A stretch of DNA of 64,000 nt from Caballeronia peredens (GCA_001544595.2 FCOH02000001.1:496001-560000); one strand, 5' to 3'. Shown: positions 6,421 through 16,300, counted from the first letter of the stretch. A program made the numbers and translations. Notes: generated from the sequence alone by a model not told the origin.

Positions 6421-9400
6421 ATGGATGCGAGCCATTCTCCAAGACCGGAAGCGCTCAGCGCGCCGACGGCTGTTCCCGCGCGCTGCACGAAGTGCGGCTT
6501 TCTGAATGCGACCGCCGCCCGATTCTGCGAGCAATGCGGCACCAACCTCTCTTGCACGTGCCCGAGTTGTGGCCAACGTCTGAGCGCGGGCGCGCGCTAC
6601 TGTAGCGCGTGCGGAGCGCCGCTGGACGGATTGCCGCCTCCCGTCCGCTACACGCCGCGTTATCTCACGGAGCGGATTCTGGCAGAGCAGTCCGCATTCG
6701 ACGCGCGCAGCGCGGCTTCCGGCGAGCGCAAGACCGTCACTGTGATGTTCGCGGATCTCGTTGATTCGACCGCGCTGATCCACGGCATGGACCCGGAAGA
6801 ATCGCACCGCTTGATCACGCCCGTCCTCGATCTGATGATGGAGTCGGTACACCACTACGAAGGCTACGTCGCGAAACTGCTGGGCGACGGGATACTCGCA
6901 CTGTTCGGCGCACCGATCGCACACGAGAATCATCCGCTGCGCGCGCTGTATGCGGCGCTCGCCATGCAGGACGCGATGCGCCGGCACAGTGAGCGTGTCC
7001 GCTCGGAGCGGGGCCTTTCCATGGCCATTCGCATCGGCGTGCACGCGGGAGAAGTAGTCATCCGTTCGATCCGCAAGGACGACCTGCGCGTCGAGTACGA
7101 CCCGGTGGGCGGGGTCATTCACATCGCATCGCGGATGCAGACGATTGCGGCGCCATCGTCGACGCTCGTCAGCGAGGCCGTGCGCAAACTCGCCGACGGT
7201 TACTTCGAGTTCCGGCCGATTGGTACGACGCAAGTCAAGGGCGTGACGGAGCCGCTTGCAATCCATGAACTGGCCGGAGTCGGTCCGATACGTACGCGCC
7301 TGCAAGTCGCGACGCGGCGCGGACTCACGGCTTTCACGGGGCGCGAAACGGAACTGGCCCACATGAATTCCGCGCTGGTCGGGGCAGGCAGCGGACAGGG
7401 ACGCATCGTCTCGGTCGTCGGCGATGCCGGAGTCGGCAAGTCGCGGCTGTTCCACGAGTTCAAGGAGCGCTGGCGCAACGGCTGTCTTCTGCTGGAGGCT
7501 TCCGCGATGCCGCACGGCAAGGCCTTTCCGTACCTGCCGCTGATCGAACTGTTGAAGCACTACTTCCAGTTGGGTCCTCACGACGACCAGACGCACTGCC
7601 GGGATAAGGTGAGGAGCAGGGTTCTGGCGCTGGGCTGCGTGGCGGATGACGTCGTGCCCTATGTCTGCGGCCTGCTCGGCATCGACGGATTCGCGCCTGC
7701 GCTGGCGGAGATGGATAGCCGGATAAGGCGCATGCGCACTTTCGAAGCCGTGACGACCGTGCTTATCCGTGAGAGTGTGAATCAGCCCGTCGTCCTTCTG
7801 TTCGACGACCTGCAATGGCTGGACGGCGAGACAGAAGGATTCATCGCGTTCCTGGCACAGCGTATCGAAAGCGCGCGGATTCTTCTTCTCTCGAACTACC
7901 GACCGGAGTATCGCAATGGAGCGGAGTATCGCGCCAACTGCACGGAACTGCATCTGGAACCGCTCGGCCGCCCCGCAGCCCGAACGCTTCTAACCGATCT
8001 TCTCGGAAGCGATGCCGCATTGGCGCCCCTGAAGCAACTCATTCTGGAGCAGACCGACGGCAATCCCTTCTTCATGGAGGAGGCGGTCCAGACGCTGATC
8101 GAGGAGCAGGTGCTGACTGGCGAGCGAGGCGCGTTTCGTGTCAATCGAATGCCGGACACGTTGCGCATTCCCGCCACCGTTCAGGACGTGCTGGCCGCCC
8201 GCATGGACCGGCTGCCCGCCGTACAGAAAATGCTGCTGCAGACGCTCGCAGTGGTGGGGAGGTCATTTCCCTGGAGCCTTGCTCTGGCGGTATGCCGCGG
8301 CCTGGTCGCGGAAGATGCCGACGAATTGCGCGATCTCTTGTCCCGTCTGCAGGCGGCGGATTTCATTCACGAGCGGCCCGCGTTTCCCGAGATCGAGTAT
8401 GTCTTCAAACATGCGCTGACGCAGGATGTGGCGGATCACGCGCTGCTCGCCGAACAACGCTGCATGCTGCATGAACGGACGGCACGGGCGATCGAAGCGC
8501 TGCATCCGACCCGGCGCGAAGAGCATTACAGCGATCTGGCGCATCACTACAGACTGAGCGGCAATATACCGAAGGCCGTCGAATATCTGCGCCATGCGGG
8601 CAAGCAGGCCTTGCAGCGCGGCACTCAGACCGACGCGATCGGACATCTTCGCGGCGCGCTCGAACTGCTGGGCCGCATGCCGGACACGCCCGAGCGCTCC
8701 CGCGATGAACTCGCATTGCACATCACGCTCGGGCCCGCCTTGATGGGCACCCGCGGCTGGGCAGCGCCCGATGTTCACGCGAACTACGTGCGCGCACTCG
8801 ATCTGAGCGAGCAGCTTGGCGATACGCGCCAGCGCTTTGCGGCCCAACTTGCGCTGCGGACGTATCACGCGTTGCGTGCGGAATATGCAGTCGCACGGGA
8901 CCTCGGCGAACGGCTGCTCGAACTCGCGAACAGTGAGAACGACATCGCAATAGCGGTGGAAGCACACAGCGCATTGGGGAGCGGTCTGTTTTTTCAGGGC
9001 GAGTTCGATGCCGCGCGCGATCATCTCGAACAGGCGTTGGCGCGTTATCAATCGACGCAACGTCCTGAGCGAGCGTATGTGCACGGACTGGAGACCGGCG
9101 TTCGCTGCCTCACGTTCTCGTCGTGGACGCTCTGGTATCTCGGCTATCCCGAACAGGCCTCGCAACGCGCCGAGGCGGCGCTCGCCCACGCGCACAAGCT
9201 GTCCCATCCATTCAATCTGACCTTTACGCTCGTCTCTCTGGCACAACTTCATCAGTTTCGCGGCGACGTGAAATCTGCACAGGAATGCGCCGAAGCTGCG
9301 ATCGATGTCGCCACGAGACACGGATTTACCTTCAACCAGGCGTGGGCCACTGTTCTTCGCGGATGGGTGCTCGCCGACCAAGGCAAACGTGACGAAGGAA

Positions 9401-9867
9401 TTACGCAGATCGAGACGGGTCTCGCCGCCTATCGCTCGACGGGCGCGGAACTGGGGTGTTCGAACTACCTTGCGTTGCTGGCGTCGGCTTACGACGCAGC
9501 CGGACGCGTGCAGGACGCGCAGAGCGTTATCGGCAAGGCGCTATCGATGGTCCATGCGACAGGAGAGCGCTTCTATGAGTCCGAATTGCATCGGCTCGAC
9601 GGTCGGCAGACGCTGCGTGCGTCTGCAATGGACGCGACCGGTGCAGCGGAAGCGTGCTTTCATCGCGCCGTGGCGGTCGCGAATGCTCAGCATGCGAAGT
9701 CGATGGAGCTACGCGCGACACTCGACCTGGCCCGCTTGTGGCAGCGGCAGGGAAGGGCACCTGAAGCACGCGATCGCCTGAAGAAGATCCTCGGCGCTTT
9801 TACGGAGGGATTTGCCACCGCCGAGTTGATGCAGGCTCGGACAATCGTCGGTGAGGTGTCGCCGTGA
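6421..9867 (+). CDS. Zinc-ribbon / class III cyclase / AAA ATPase / TPR protein (first copy)
   Basis: A very large 1148-residue regulator. Two zinc-ribbon pairs come first (C22/C25-C36/C39 and C47/C50-C61/C64). A class III adenylate/guanylate cyclase domain follows (KTVTVMFADLVDST from about 104) with both metal aspartates, D112 and D156. The position of the transition-state asparagine in the NxAAR motif is occupied by His234 (IHIASRM), while Arg238 remains. An AAA_16-type ATPase comes next with Walker A GDAGVGKS (334-341) and Walker B LLFDDLQWLD. The last 500 residues are TPR-like helices. Loss of the asparagine suggests weak or no cyclase activity. A paralogue follows at 10238. No convincing ribosome site was found, so the start is less certain than the frame. 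Confidence 0.9.
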   Translation: MDASHSPRPEALSAPTAVPARCTKCGFLNATAARFCEQCGTNLSCTCPSCGQRLSAGARYCSACGAPLDGLPPPVRYTPRYLTERILAEQSAFDARSAASGERKTVTVMFADLVDSTALIHGMDPEESHRLITPVLDLMMESVHHYEGYVAKLLGDGILALFGAPIAHENHPLRALYAALAMQDAMRRHSERVRSERGLSMAIRIGVHAGEVVIRSIRKDDLRVEYDPVGGVIHIASRMQTIAAPSSTLVSEAVRKLADGYFEFRPIGTTQVKGVTEPLAIHELAGVGPIRTRLQVATRRGLTAFTGRETELAHMNSALVGAGSGQGRIVSVVGDAGVGKSRLFHEFKERWRNGCLLLEASAMPHGKAFPYLPLIELLKHYFQLGPHDDQTHCRDKVRSRVLALGCVADDVVPYVCGLLGIDGFAPALAEMDSRIRRMRTFEAVTTVLIRESVNQPVVLLFDDLQWLDGETEGFIAFLAQRIESARILLLSNYRPEYRNGAEYRANCTELHLEPLGRPAARTLLTDLLGSDAALAPLKQLILEQTDGNPFFMEEAVQTLIEEQVLTGERGAFRVNRMPDTLRIPATVQDVLAARMDRLPAVQKMLLQTLAVVGRSFPWSLALAVCRGLVAEDADELRDLLSRLQAADFIHERPAFPEIEYVFKHALTQDVADHALLAEQRCMLHERTARAIEALHPTRREEHYSDLAHHYRLSGNIPKAVEYLRHAGKQALQRGTQTDAIGHLRGALELLGRMPDTPERSRDELALHITLGPALMGTRGWAAPDVHANYVRALDLSEQLGDTRQRFAAQLALRTYHALRAEYAVARDLGERLLELANSENDIAIAVEAHSALGSGLFFQGEFDAARDHLEQALARYQSTQRPERAYVHGLETGVRCLTFSSWTLWYLGYPEQASQRAEAALAHAHKLSHPFNLTFTLVSLAQLHQFRGDVKSAQECAEAAIDVATRHGFTFNQAWATVLRGWVLADQGKRDEGITQIETGLAAYRSTGAELGCSNYLALLASAYDAAGRVQDAQSVIGKALSMVHATGERFYESELHRLDGRQTLRASAMDATGAAEACFHRAVAVANAQHAKSMELRATLDLARLWQRQGRAPEARDRLKKILGAFTEGFATAELMQARTIVGEVSP

Positions 9868-10237
9868 GTGGCGCTCGACGGACGCAATAACTCTGGTCGA
9901 TGACTTCAAACGGCAAAGCCTGAAAAAGCGAAGCTGTCGTTCGGATGCTCGACTGCATCCATATACAGCTGTAGTTTGTGCGTCGCCTCATATTGCGCAA
10001 GCGGCTTTGTCAATTGACCTCGGGTGGGTCCAAGCGCAGAATCGGTGACATAACGATTATTGAAGATTGGACGATGTCCGGAAGCGGAAGTAAGTGCTGC
10101 TTACACAATTCGCGCACGCCCTGCTTCGGGAGCCGGCCCGACTAATTGGCAGTTCTTCGATCACTCGTCGCGAGACATCGTATCGTCAGTGCTTCACCTC
10201 AGTTCGCGCGGAGCGACCGCGGAAGATAGGGTGACCT
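9868..10237. other. 370-bp non-coding spacer between the twin cyclase genes
   Basis: No convincing gene was found. It is less GC-rich than its surroundings and contains two small dyads: a perfect 10-bp palindrome GTCAATTGAC (10009-10018) and GTAAG-N5-CTTAC (10090-10104). These could be operator sites for the second cyclase gene. No clear -35/-10 pair was identified. Confidence 0.4.
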
Positions 10238-13200
10238 ATGGAATGTTCATCCTGCAAGGCCGTCGTTCCGGACGGTAGCAAATTCTGCATCGAGTGCGGC
10301 GAAGCTCTGTCGGTCGATTGTCCGTCTTGCAAGCATCCGAATTCGCCGCGCGCGAAGTTCTGCGGAGAATGCGGTAGCCGGCTGAATGCCGGCGCATCCA
10401 TTGCATCTTCAGAGACCTCGACAGCACCGGTGCGGGCAACCGTGACGGCTCCGTCTCCGGCAGAGCGCCGGCACGTCACGGTGATGTTCGGCGATCTCGT
10501 CGGTTCCACGAAGCTCGCGACTCAGCTCGACCCCGAAGATCTCCAGGATGTGATGACCGCGTATCACCACTGTGTTGCGGAAGCGGTCGGCTCGTTGGGC
10601 GGCTTTGTCGCCAAGTACATGGGCGACGGCGTGCTGATCTACTTTGGTTATCCGCGGGCGCACGAGGACGATGCCGAACGGGCAGTGCGCGCCGCCCTTG
10701 CCATGATCGAGGCGGTCTCTCGTCTCAAGGCGCCTGGCCAGCCGCGCAGCCGGTTACAGGCGCGCGTCGGAATCGCGACCGGGCTCGTGGTCATCGGTGA
10801 TCTGATCGGGGCGGGTGAGGCGCAAGAGCGCGGCATCGTCGGCGAGACACCGAATCTGGCGGCCCGGCTGCAAGCGCTGGCCGAACCGGACGCCGTCGTG
10901 ATCAGCTGGCAGACGCGCCTGCTGCTCGGTAACCTGTTCGAATACCGCGATCTCGGAAAGGTGCAGGTCAAAGGTTTCACTCCACCTGTTCAGGCCTGTC
11001 AGGTCGTTGGACTGAGTGCCGTCGAGAGCCGCTTCGAAGCGCTTCATTCGACGGACCTCACACCGCTCGTCGGGCGCGATGAAGAGACGCAATTGCTGCT
11101 ACGCCGATGGGAGAAGGCCAAAAGCGGTTGTGGCCAGGCAGTGCTGATATCGGGCGAGGCGGGCATCGGCAAGTCGCGCATGGCAGCGGCGATCCTTCGA
11201 CGCATCGGCGAGGAACCCCATACCCGATTGCGCTATTTCTGTTCTCCGCATCATGTGGATAGCGCTTTTTATCCGATCATCCATCAACTCGAACGCGCCT
11301 CGGCCTTTCAGCGCGACGATGACGATCGCTCGAAGCTCGACAAGCTCGACGCGCTGCTCGCGCGTGCAACTGCCGCAGCAGACGACCATCGACTCATTGC
11401 AGACTTGCTGTCGTTGCCCGATATCGGAAGGTATCCGGAACTTCGTCTGAGCCCGCCGCAACGCAAGCAGAGAACGATCGACGCGCTTCTGCGGCAACTC
11501 GACGGTCTTTCTCGACGGCAACCCGTGCTGCACGTCTTCGAGGACATCCACTGGATCGATCCGACGAGTCTCGAGGCGCTGGATCGGACGGTCGAGCTTA
11601 TCCGCCAGTTGCCCGTGCTGCTCCTCATGACGTTCCGGCCTGAGTTCGACCCGCCGTGGGTCGGCCAGTCGCACGTGACGATGATGGAACTCCGTCGTCT
11701 CGAACAGAGCGATGTCTCGGAACTCGTCGAGACGATCGCGGGCAACAAGGCGTTGCCGCCGGAGATCGTCAGCGAAATCGTCGAACGCACGGACGGCGTG
11801 CCGCTGTTCGTCGAGGAGTTGACGAAGGCCGTCGTCGAAGCCGGCTTCCATGGACTCGAAGCTGCAAGCACGCTATCCCGGACGCCGACGCGCACCATTC
11901 CGGCCACGTTGCACGCGTCGCTGATGGGCCGCCTCGACCGGCTCGGCCAGGCGAAGGAACTCGCCCAGATCGGCGCGGCCATCGGGCGGGAATTTCCCTA
12001 CGATCTGCTCGCCGCGGTGGCGACGCTATCGGGATCGGAGTTGATCGCAGGCGTGAACCAGTTGGCCAAGTCGGGCCTGATCTTCGCACGCGGCGTGCCG
12101 CCCGAGGCATCCTATCTCTTCAAACATGCGCTCTTGCAGGACGCCGCATACGGCACCTTGTTACGCCGGACGCGCCAGCAGTTGCATGCACGGATCGCGG
12201 AGGCGCTCGAAGAAGGCTTTCCGGATCGGGTGGCCCGCGAGCCGGAGGTTTTGGGACGCCATTTTTCCGAAGCGCAACGGCCGGATCGCGCAGCCGGCTA
12301 CTGGCTCAAGGCAGGAAAGAAGAGTGCCGAAAGCTCGGCCAATCTGGAGGCGATCAGGCATCTGACCCGCGCGCTCGAATCGGTGAGAATGCTTCCGGAA
12401 AGTCCGGAGCGCGATCGGCAGGAACTCACCATACAGAGCACGATCGGAACGCCGCTGATCGCCGTCTACGGCTACGCGGGCCAGGAAACCGGCATCGCCT
12501 TCGACCAGGCGCGCATTCTAGGCGAACGACTCGGCGACGCCGGCGCGTTGCTGGCGACGCTCAGCGGGCAATGGGCCTTTCACTTCGTGCGTGGCGATCA
12601 CCAGATGATGCGGCAACTGGCCGACGAGGCACGGCGCACGTCCGCGCAGATGGCCGATGAAGCGCTCGAACTGGCCGGCTACCGGCTGGCCGGGCTCAAC
12701 GCCATACACTTCGGGCAATTCGTCGAGGCGCGGGCCGCGTTCGAAACGATCCTGCGCATCTATGATGCGAGCCGGCATCGTCCTCAACCCGTGCATTACA
12801 TCCATGATCCGAAGTTCTATGCGCTCGCGTATCTGCCGGTCATTTACTGGGTTCAGGGCTATCCGGACCAGGCCAAACAGTGGCAGGCGAAAGCCTTCGA
12901 GTATGCGGCCGAGCTGAATCAGGCGACGCTCAATACTCACGTGAGGATTTACGGAGGCGCGGGACTCGACGAACTGCTTTTCGACGCGAGCGCAGTGCGC
13001 ACTTATGCCGATGCAATTGTCGAGCTTGCTGATCAACACAACCTGCGTTACTTCCGGCTGAGCGGCCTGATCCTGCGTGGCTGGACGTTGGCTCAGAGCG
13101 GAGCCGGCGAGGAGGGCCTCGCGCTGATGCATCGGAGTTCCGAGGAGCGCCTCGCGATGGGCGTCAACTGGTATCAGAGCCGATATCTGTGCATGCTGGC

Positions 13201-13576
13201 GGCAACGTCTTTGCAACAGGGCCGCGTCGACCAAGGCCTGGCCGCGCTCGCCGAAGCCAGGAATCTCGGCGCGCGCACCGACGAGCACATGTGGGAGGCG
13301 GAACTCAGGCGAATAGAGGGCGAACTGCGGCGCATGCAGGGCGCGCCGTCGGCCCACGTCGAGGGACTCTTCCACGAGGCGCTTGCAGTCGCCCGTGACC
13401 AGAGTGCGAAGTCCTTCGAATTGCGGGCTGCGGTCAGTCTCGTTCGCTTGTGGCGTGATGAGGGACGCCGCACCGAGGCGGCTCGGGCTCTTCTTGCTCC
13501 AATTTACGAGGGGTTCACCGAAGGGTTCGACACACCGGACCTCAAGGAAGCGAGGAGACTGCTGGACGAACTGTAG
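10238..13576 (+). CDS. Zinc-ribbon / class III cyclase / AAA ATPase / TPR protein (second copy)
   Basis: A 1112-residue paralogue of the preceding protein with the same order of parts. Two CxxC...CxxC zinc ribbons occupy residues 3-46. The cyclase domain (RHVTVMFGDLVGSTKL from about 78) has metal aspartates D86 and D130 and here keeps the catalytic Asn206 and Arg210 in PNLAARL. An AAA ATPase with Walker A GEAGIGKS (306-313) and Walker B LHVFEDIHWID follows, then a long TPR-like C-terminal half. Unlike its neighbour it has an intact cyclase signature, so it may make cAMP or cGMP. The family is often linked to signalling through ATP-dependent STAND-like switches; the ligand is unknown. It ends near an 18-bp palindrome. 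Confidence 0.92.
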   Translation: MECSSCKAVVPDGSKFCIECGEALSVDCPSCKHPNSPRAKFCGECGSRLNAGASIASSETSTAPVRATVTAPSPAERRHVTVMFGDLVGSTKLATQLDPEDLQDVMTAYHHCVAEAVGSLGGFVAKYMGDGVLIYFGYPRAHEDDAERAVRAALAMIEAVSRLKAPGQPRSRLQARVGIATGLVVIGDLIGAGEAQERGIVGETPNLAARLQALAEPDAVVISWQTRLLLGNLFEYRDLGKVQVKGFTPPVQACQVVGLSAVESRFEALHSTDLTPLVGRDEETQLLLRRWEKAKSGCGQAVLISGEAGIGKSRMAAAILRRIGEEPHTRLRYFCSPHHVDSAFYPIIHQLERASAFQRDDDDRSKLDKLDALLARATAAADDHRLIADLLSLPDIGRYPELRLSPPQRKQRTIDALLRQLDGLSRRQPVLHVFEDIHWIDPTSLEALDRTVELIRQLPVLLLMTFRPEFDPPWVGQSHVTMMELRRLEQSDVSELVETIAGNKALPPEIVSEIVERTDGVPLFVEELTKAVVEAGFHGLEAASTLSRTPTRTIPATLHASLMGRLDRLGQAKELAQIGAAIGREFPYDLLAAVATLSGSELIAGVNQLAKSGLIFARGVPPEASYLFKHALLQDAAYGTLLRRTRQQLHARIAEALEEGFPDRVAREPEVLGRHFSEAQRPDRAAGYWLKAGKKSAESSANLEAIRHLTRALESVRMLPESPERDRQELTIQSTIGTPLIAVYGYAGQETGIAFDQARILGERLGDAGALLATLSGQWAFHFVRGDHQMMRQLADEARRTSAQMADEALELAGYRLAGLNAIHFGQFVEARAAFETILRIYDASRHRPQPVHYIHDPKFYALAYLPVIYWVQGYPDQAKQWQAKAFEYAAELNQATLNTHVRIYGGAGLDELLFDASAVRTYADAIVELADQHNLRYFRLSGLILRGWTLAQSGAGEEGLALMHRSSEERLAMGVNWYQSRYLCMLAATSLQQGRVDQGLAALAEARNLGARTDEHMWEAELRRIEGELRRMQGAPSAHVEGLFHEALAVARDQSAKSFELRAAVSLVRLWRDEGRRTEAARALLAPIYEGFTEGFDTPDLKEARRLLDEL

Positions 13577-13591
13577 TGCGTACAGCCCTGT

Positions 13592-13609
13592 CCGCAGCCG
13601 CGGCTGCGG
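13592..13609. terminator. 18-bp perfect GC palindrome, likely terminator
   Basis: CCGCAGCCGCGGCTGCGG is a perfect palindrome 15 bases after the cyclase stop, in the spacer before the convergent VOC gene. It would form a strong hairpin in both transcripts. No U-run follows, so classical intrinsic termination is not certain. Confidence 0.42.
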
Positions 13610-13699
13610 TCATATGCTGTTCATCCGATCGCATGCCGGACGAACCCGCGCTCGCACGCGATTCATCGACGAAGTTCGCGGCAGCGCAGCAGAACGCGC

Positions 13700-14170
13700 C
13701 TAATCGAGCCGTTCGCGCGTGGTGAGGCCGCTCACCGCGTCCCATTGTTCCGGCGTCATTCTTTGCACGATGACGCCGATGATCCAGATATGCCCTTCCG
13801 GGTCTTTCGCACGATACGTCCGCTCGCCGTAGAACTGCGTGTCCGGTTCCATCAGGATCGATGCGCCGGCCGCGCGTGCGTGCGCGCAATGCGCGTCGAC
13901 GTCCTCACCTTCCGCAAGCTGTACATGTACCGACTGCGTGTTCTTGCCGTCGATCGAACTCGGGCTTCGATGATCGTCGCTCCATTCCCGCCCGATCATC
14001 ACGACGGAATCGCCGAAAGTCATTTCGCCGTGGACGAAGTCGTCATCGGCATCGAGGATCACGAAAAGCGGCTTGAAACCGAACGCGGTCTCGAGAAAGC
14101 GAAATGCGGCCTTCGGGTCCCGATATGAAACCGAGCTCGACAAACCTTTGCTGCGATAGAGATCGTGCAT
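13700..14170 (-). CDS. VOC-superfamily (glyoxalase/bleomycin-resistance-like) protein
   Basis: A 156-residue vicinal-oxygen-chelate fold protein with the PhnB-like pattern: SSSVSYRDPKAAFRFLETAFGF at the N-terminus, a middle HGEMTFGDSVVMIG strand pair, and a C-terminal GERTYRAKDPEGHIWIIG segment. The His in VHGEM and the His/Glu near the C-terminus could be metal ligands, but the pattern is not the full glyoxalase I set. ATG 14170 is chosen because AGGAG precedes it; earlier in-frame codons lack support. It stands alone between the cyclase gene (convergent) and the ABC operon (divergent). Function unknown; roles in detoxification or aromatic-ring metabolism are common for the fold. Confidence 0.85.
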   Translation of the reverse strand: MHDLYRSKGLSSSVSYRDPKAAFRFLETAFGFKPLFVILDADDDFVHGEMTFGDSVVMIGREWSDDHRSPSSIDGKNTQSVHVQLAEGEDVDAHCAHARAAGASILMEPDTQFYGERTYRAKDPEGHIWIIGVIVQRMTPEQWDAVSGLTTRERLD

Positions 14171-14308
14171 GTCCAATTTCTCCTGAGCGAATCGACTGAT
14201 TATCTCCGGTTGTTGAACGAGATATCCGGCGACGGCGCCCCGGTCTCCGTCCCGGCGGCGATGGTCTGAATTGGTCTCTCTGGGTTTGTCCCAATATTCG
14301 CGCGGGCA

Positions 14309-14329
14309 AGATTGAACGACATTCAATCT
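14309..14329. promoter_or_regulatory. 21-bp inverted repeat upstream of ABC operon
   Basis: AGATTGAA-CGACA-TTCAATCT has perfect 8-bp arms and lies about 62 bases before the permease start. It fits the size and style of an IclR-family operator, and an IclR gene is in the same operon (18731-19549). The regulator assignment is inference. Confidence 0.5.
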
Positions 14330-14391
14330 ACAGGTTCGCCCGCAATCGCAGGCAAACCGGCGTTCATGACTGGCTTCAAAGGAGCGGCTTA

Positions 14392-15210
14392 ATGGTGCAA
14401 GCGTCAGTCCCTTCCTCGATCGTGAATCAACCCTCTCCCGCCCTCCGACGCGCGAAGCGGATCGGGTGGCTGTGTCTGCCGCCTTCGACGTTCGTCGTGC
14501 TCATCGCGCTATGGGCCGTGGCGATCCCCGTGTTCAAGATTCCGCCGTACCTCGTCCCGAGTCCGGGCGGCGTGTTCGGGCGCATCATCACCGACTGGCG
14601 CGACATCTGGTCCAACTCGCTGATCACGCTCGCGGAGATCCTGCTGGGCTTCGGGCTGACCGTCGTCACCGCGATCCCGCTCGGTCTGGCGATTGCACTC
14701 TCGCGCGTCGCCAAGCAGATCGTCTATCCGCCGCTCATGTTCATGCAACTGGTGCCGAAGATCGCTGTCGCGCCGCTTTTCCTCGTGTGGCTCGGATTCG
14801 GCATGGAGTCGAAGGTGCTGCTGACCGTGCTGATGACCTTTTTCCCGCTGTTGCTCGCGAGTATCAGTGGATTCCAGATTCTCGATACGCGTCTGCTTTA
14901 TCTGACGAAATCCATGGGCGCATCGTCCTGGCAGACCTTTCGCTTTCTGCGGTTTCCCGCGGCACTGCCGGTCATTTTCTCGGGCATCAAGACGTCGGCC
15001 ACCATTGCGTCCACGGCGGCGATCGTGGCGGAATTCGTCGGTTCGAACAAGGGACTGGGTTATGTGCTCCTGCGAGGCACGAGCACGATGGACGTCGAAC
15101 TGACCTTCGCCGTCCTCGCCGTCCTCACGCTGATCGGCATTGCGATCAACTACATCGTCGAGTTCGCCGAATGGACGATGACGCCCTGGCAGCGCGCGAA
15201 GTTCAACTGA
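14392..15210 (+). CDS. ABC transporter permease (SsuC/TauC type)
   Basis: A 272-residue inner-membrane permease of the nitrate/sulfonate/taurine importer class. About six hydrophobic segments are visible, starting near residue 25 (STFVVLIALWAVAIPVF). The cytoplasmic coupling (EAA-like) loop is around MGASSWQTFRFLRFPAALPVIFSGI. A good ribosome site (AAGGAG) stands before ATG 14392. With the binding protein at 15296 and ATPase at 16866 it makes a complete importer, although a MaoC gene is inserted between them. The substrate is probably a small carboxylate, sulfonate or aromatic acid fed to the CoA-dependent enzymes encoded alongside; that is inferred. Confidence 0.93.
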   Translation: MVQASVPSSIVNQPSPALRRAKRIGWLCLPPSTFVVLIALWAVAIPVFKIPPYLVPSPGGVFGRIITDWRDIWSNSLITLAEILLGFGLTVVTAIPLGLAIALSRVAKQIVYPPLMFMQLVPKIAVAPLFLVWLGFGMESKVLLTVLMTFFPLLLASISGFQILDTRLLYLTKSMGASSWQTFRFLRFPAALPVIFSGIKTSATIASTAAIVAEFVGSNKGLGYVLLRGTSTMDVELTFAVLAVLTLIGIAINYIVEFAEWTMTPWQRAKFN

Positions 15211-15295
15211 TTTCCCGATACCCACGCTTTGGGGTTCTCGCCCATTTCCAAATAGAAACGGACTCGTCGAGTCCGACTACACACGGAGCGCGAAT

Positions 15296-16300
15296 ATGCG
15301 TACGACCATCGGCAAACTGGCTTCGGCTACCTTGACGCTCGCGCTTGCCGCGGGTCTCTGCGGGACAGCCGTCGCCGATACCGAGGTTCCTTTTCAACTC
15401 AACTGGACTGCCGGCGGCCCGAATGCGGGCTTCGCCGCGGCAGTGGCCGAAGGCTTCTACAAACAGGCCGGACTCGACGTGAAAGTAACGGAGGGCAACG
15501 GGTCCGGCAACACGGCCCAGCTCGTCGCGAACGGCCGCGCCCAGCTCGCCTACGCGGACGCGGTCGCCGTGAGCCAGCTGATCGCGAAGGGCGCGCCGAT
15601 GCGGGTGATCGCCACGATCTATCAGTCCAATCCGAACGAGGTTTCGGCGCTGAAGAAATCGGGCATCAAGTCGATCAAGGATCTGGTCGGGCGCAAGGTG
15701 GGTGTGCCGTCCGGCTCCTCGCAAACCACCATGCTGCCGTTGTTCCTGAAGGCAAACGGTCTCAAGGAGTCGGATGTCACGCTGATCAACATGCCCGTGG
15801 CGAGCATGGTGCCGGCGCTGCTGCAAGGCCAGGTCGACGCCATCCTCGGCTCGATGGATTCCTACCAGCTTCAACTGGAAGCGCAGGGCGCCGAGCTCGT
15901 GAACTTTCGCTTCGCCGACTACGGCGTTCCGACTGTCAGCACGTCGATCTTTGCGACCAACGATTACCTGAAGAGCAATCCGGACGTCGTCAGGAAGTTC
16001 GTCGCCGCGAGTCTGAAGGGCTGGACCTTCGCCATCGATAACCCGGCGAAGGCGGTCAAGGATCTCAAGACGGTGTTCCCCAACGTCAACGAGAAGCTCG
16101 CCGCCGCCGAACTCGCCGCCATCACACCGTTGTTCTGCAGCGGCGGCGCGAAAAGCGTGGGCAAGGCCGAGGATGCGTCGTGGGCCAGGACGCAGGATCT
16201 GCTCGCGCAAGTCAAGCTGCTTCCCGCCGGTCAGGATCCGAAGACGTATTACACGGACGAGTTCCTGCCGCCCGCGAACCAGATGCGCGCGTGCAAATGA
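15296..16300 (+). CDS. ABC transporter substrate-binding protein (NMT1/TauA-like)
   Basis: A 334-residue periplasmic binding protein. It starts with a clear Sec signal peptide, with basic MRTTIGK, a hydrophobic core and a cut after AVA near residue 27. The mature part shows the NMT1/THI5-like fold: VPFQLNWTAGGPNAGFAAAVAEGFY, GNTAQLVANGRAQLAYADAV and the DLVGRKVGVPSGSSQTTM hinge region. FQLNWxxxGxNAGF is typical of pyrimidine-precursor, riboflavin-precursor and nitrile/sulfonate binding proteins. It is the ligand receptor of the importer formed with the flanking permease and ATPase. In contrast to the signal-less homologue at 3701, this one is clearly exported. Confidence 0.94.
   Translation: MRTTIGKLASATLTLALAAGLCGTAVADTEVPFQLNWTAGGPNAGFAAAVAEGFYKQAGLDVKVTEGNGSGNTAQLVANGRAQLAYADAVAVSQLIAKGAPMRVIATIYQSNPNEVSALKKSGIKSIKDLVGRKVGVPSGSSQTTMLPLFLKANGLKESDVTLINMPVASMVPALLQGQVDAILGSMDSYQLQLEAQGAELVNFRFADYGVPTVSTSIFATNDYLKSNPDVVRKFVAASLKGWTFAIDNPAKAVKDLKTVFPNVNEKLAAAELAAITPLFCSGGAKSVGKAEDASWARTQDLLAQVKLLPAGQDPKTYYTDEFLPPANQMRACK

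Noticed and set aside
6262-7953. 563-codon minus-strand frame opposite the first cyclase gene
   Set aside because: The cyclase and ATPase motifs on the plus strand are clear, and the minus frame shows none.
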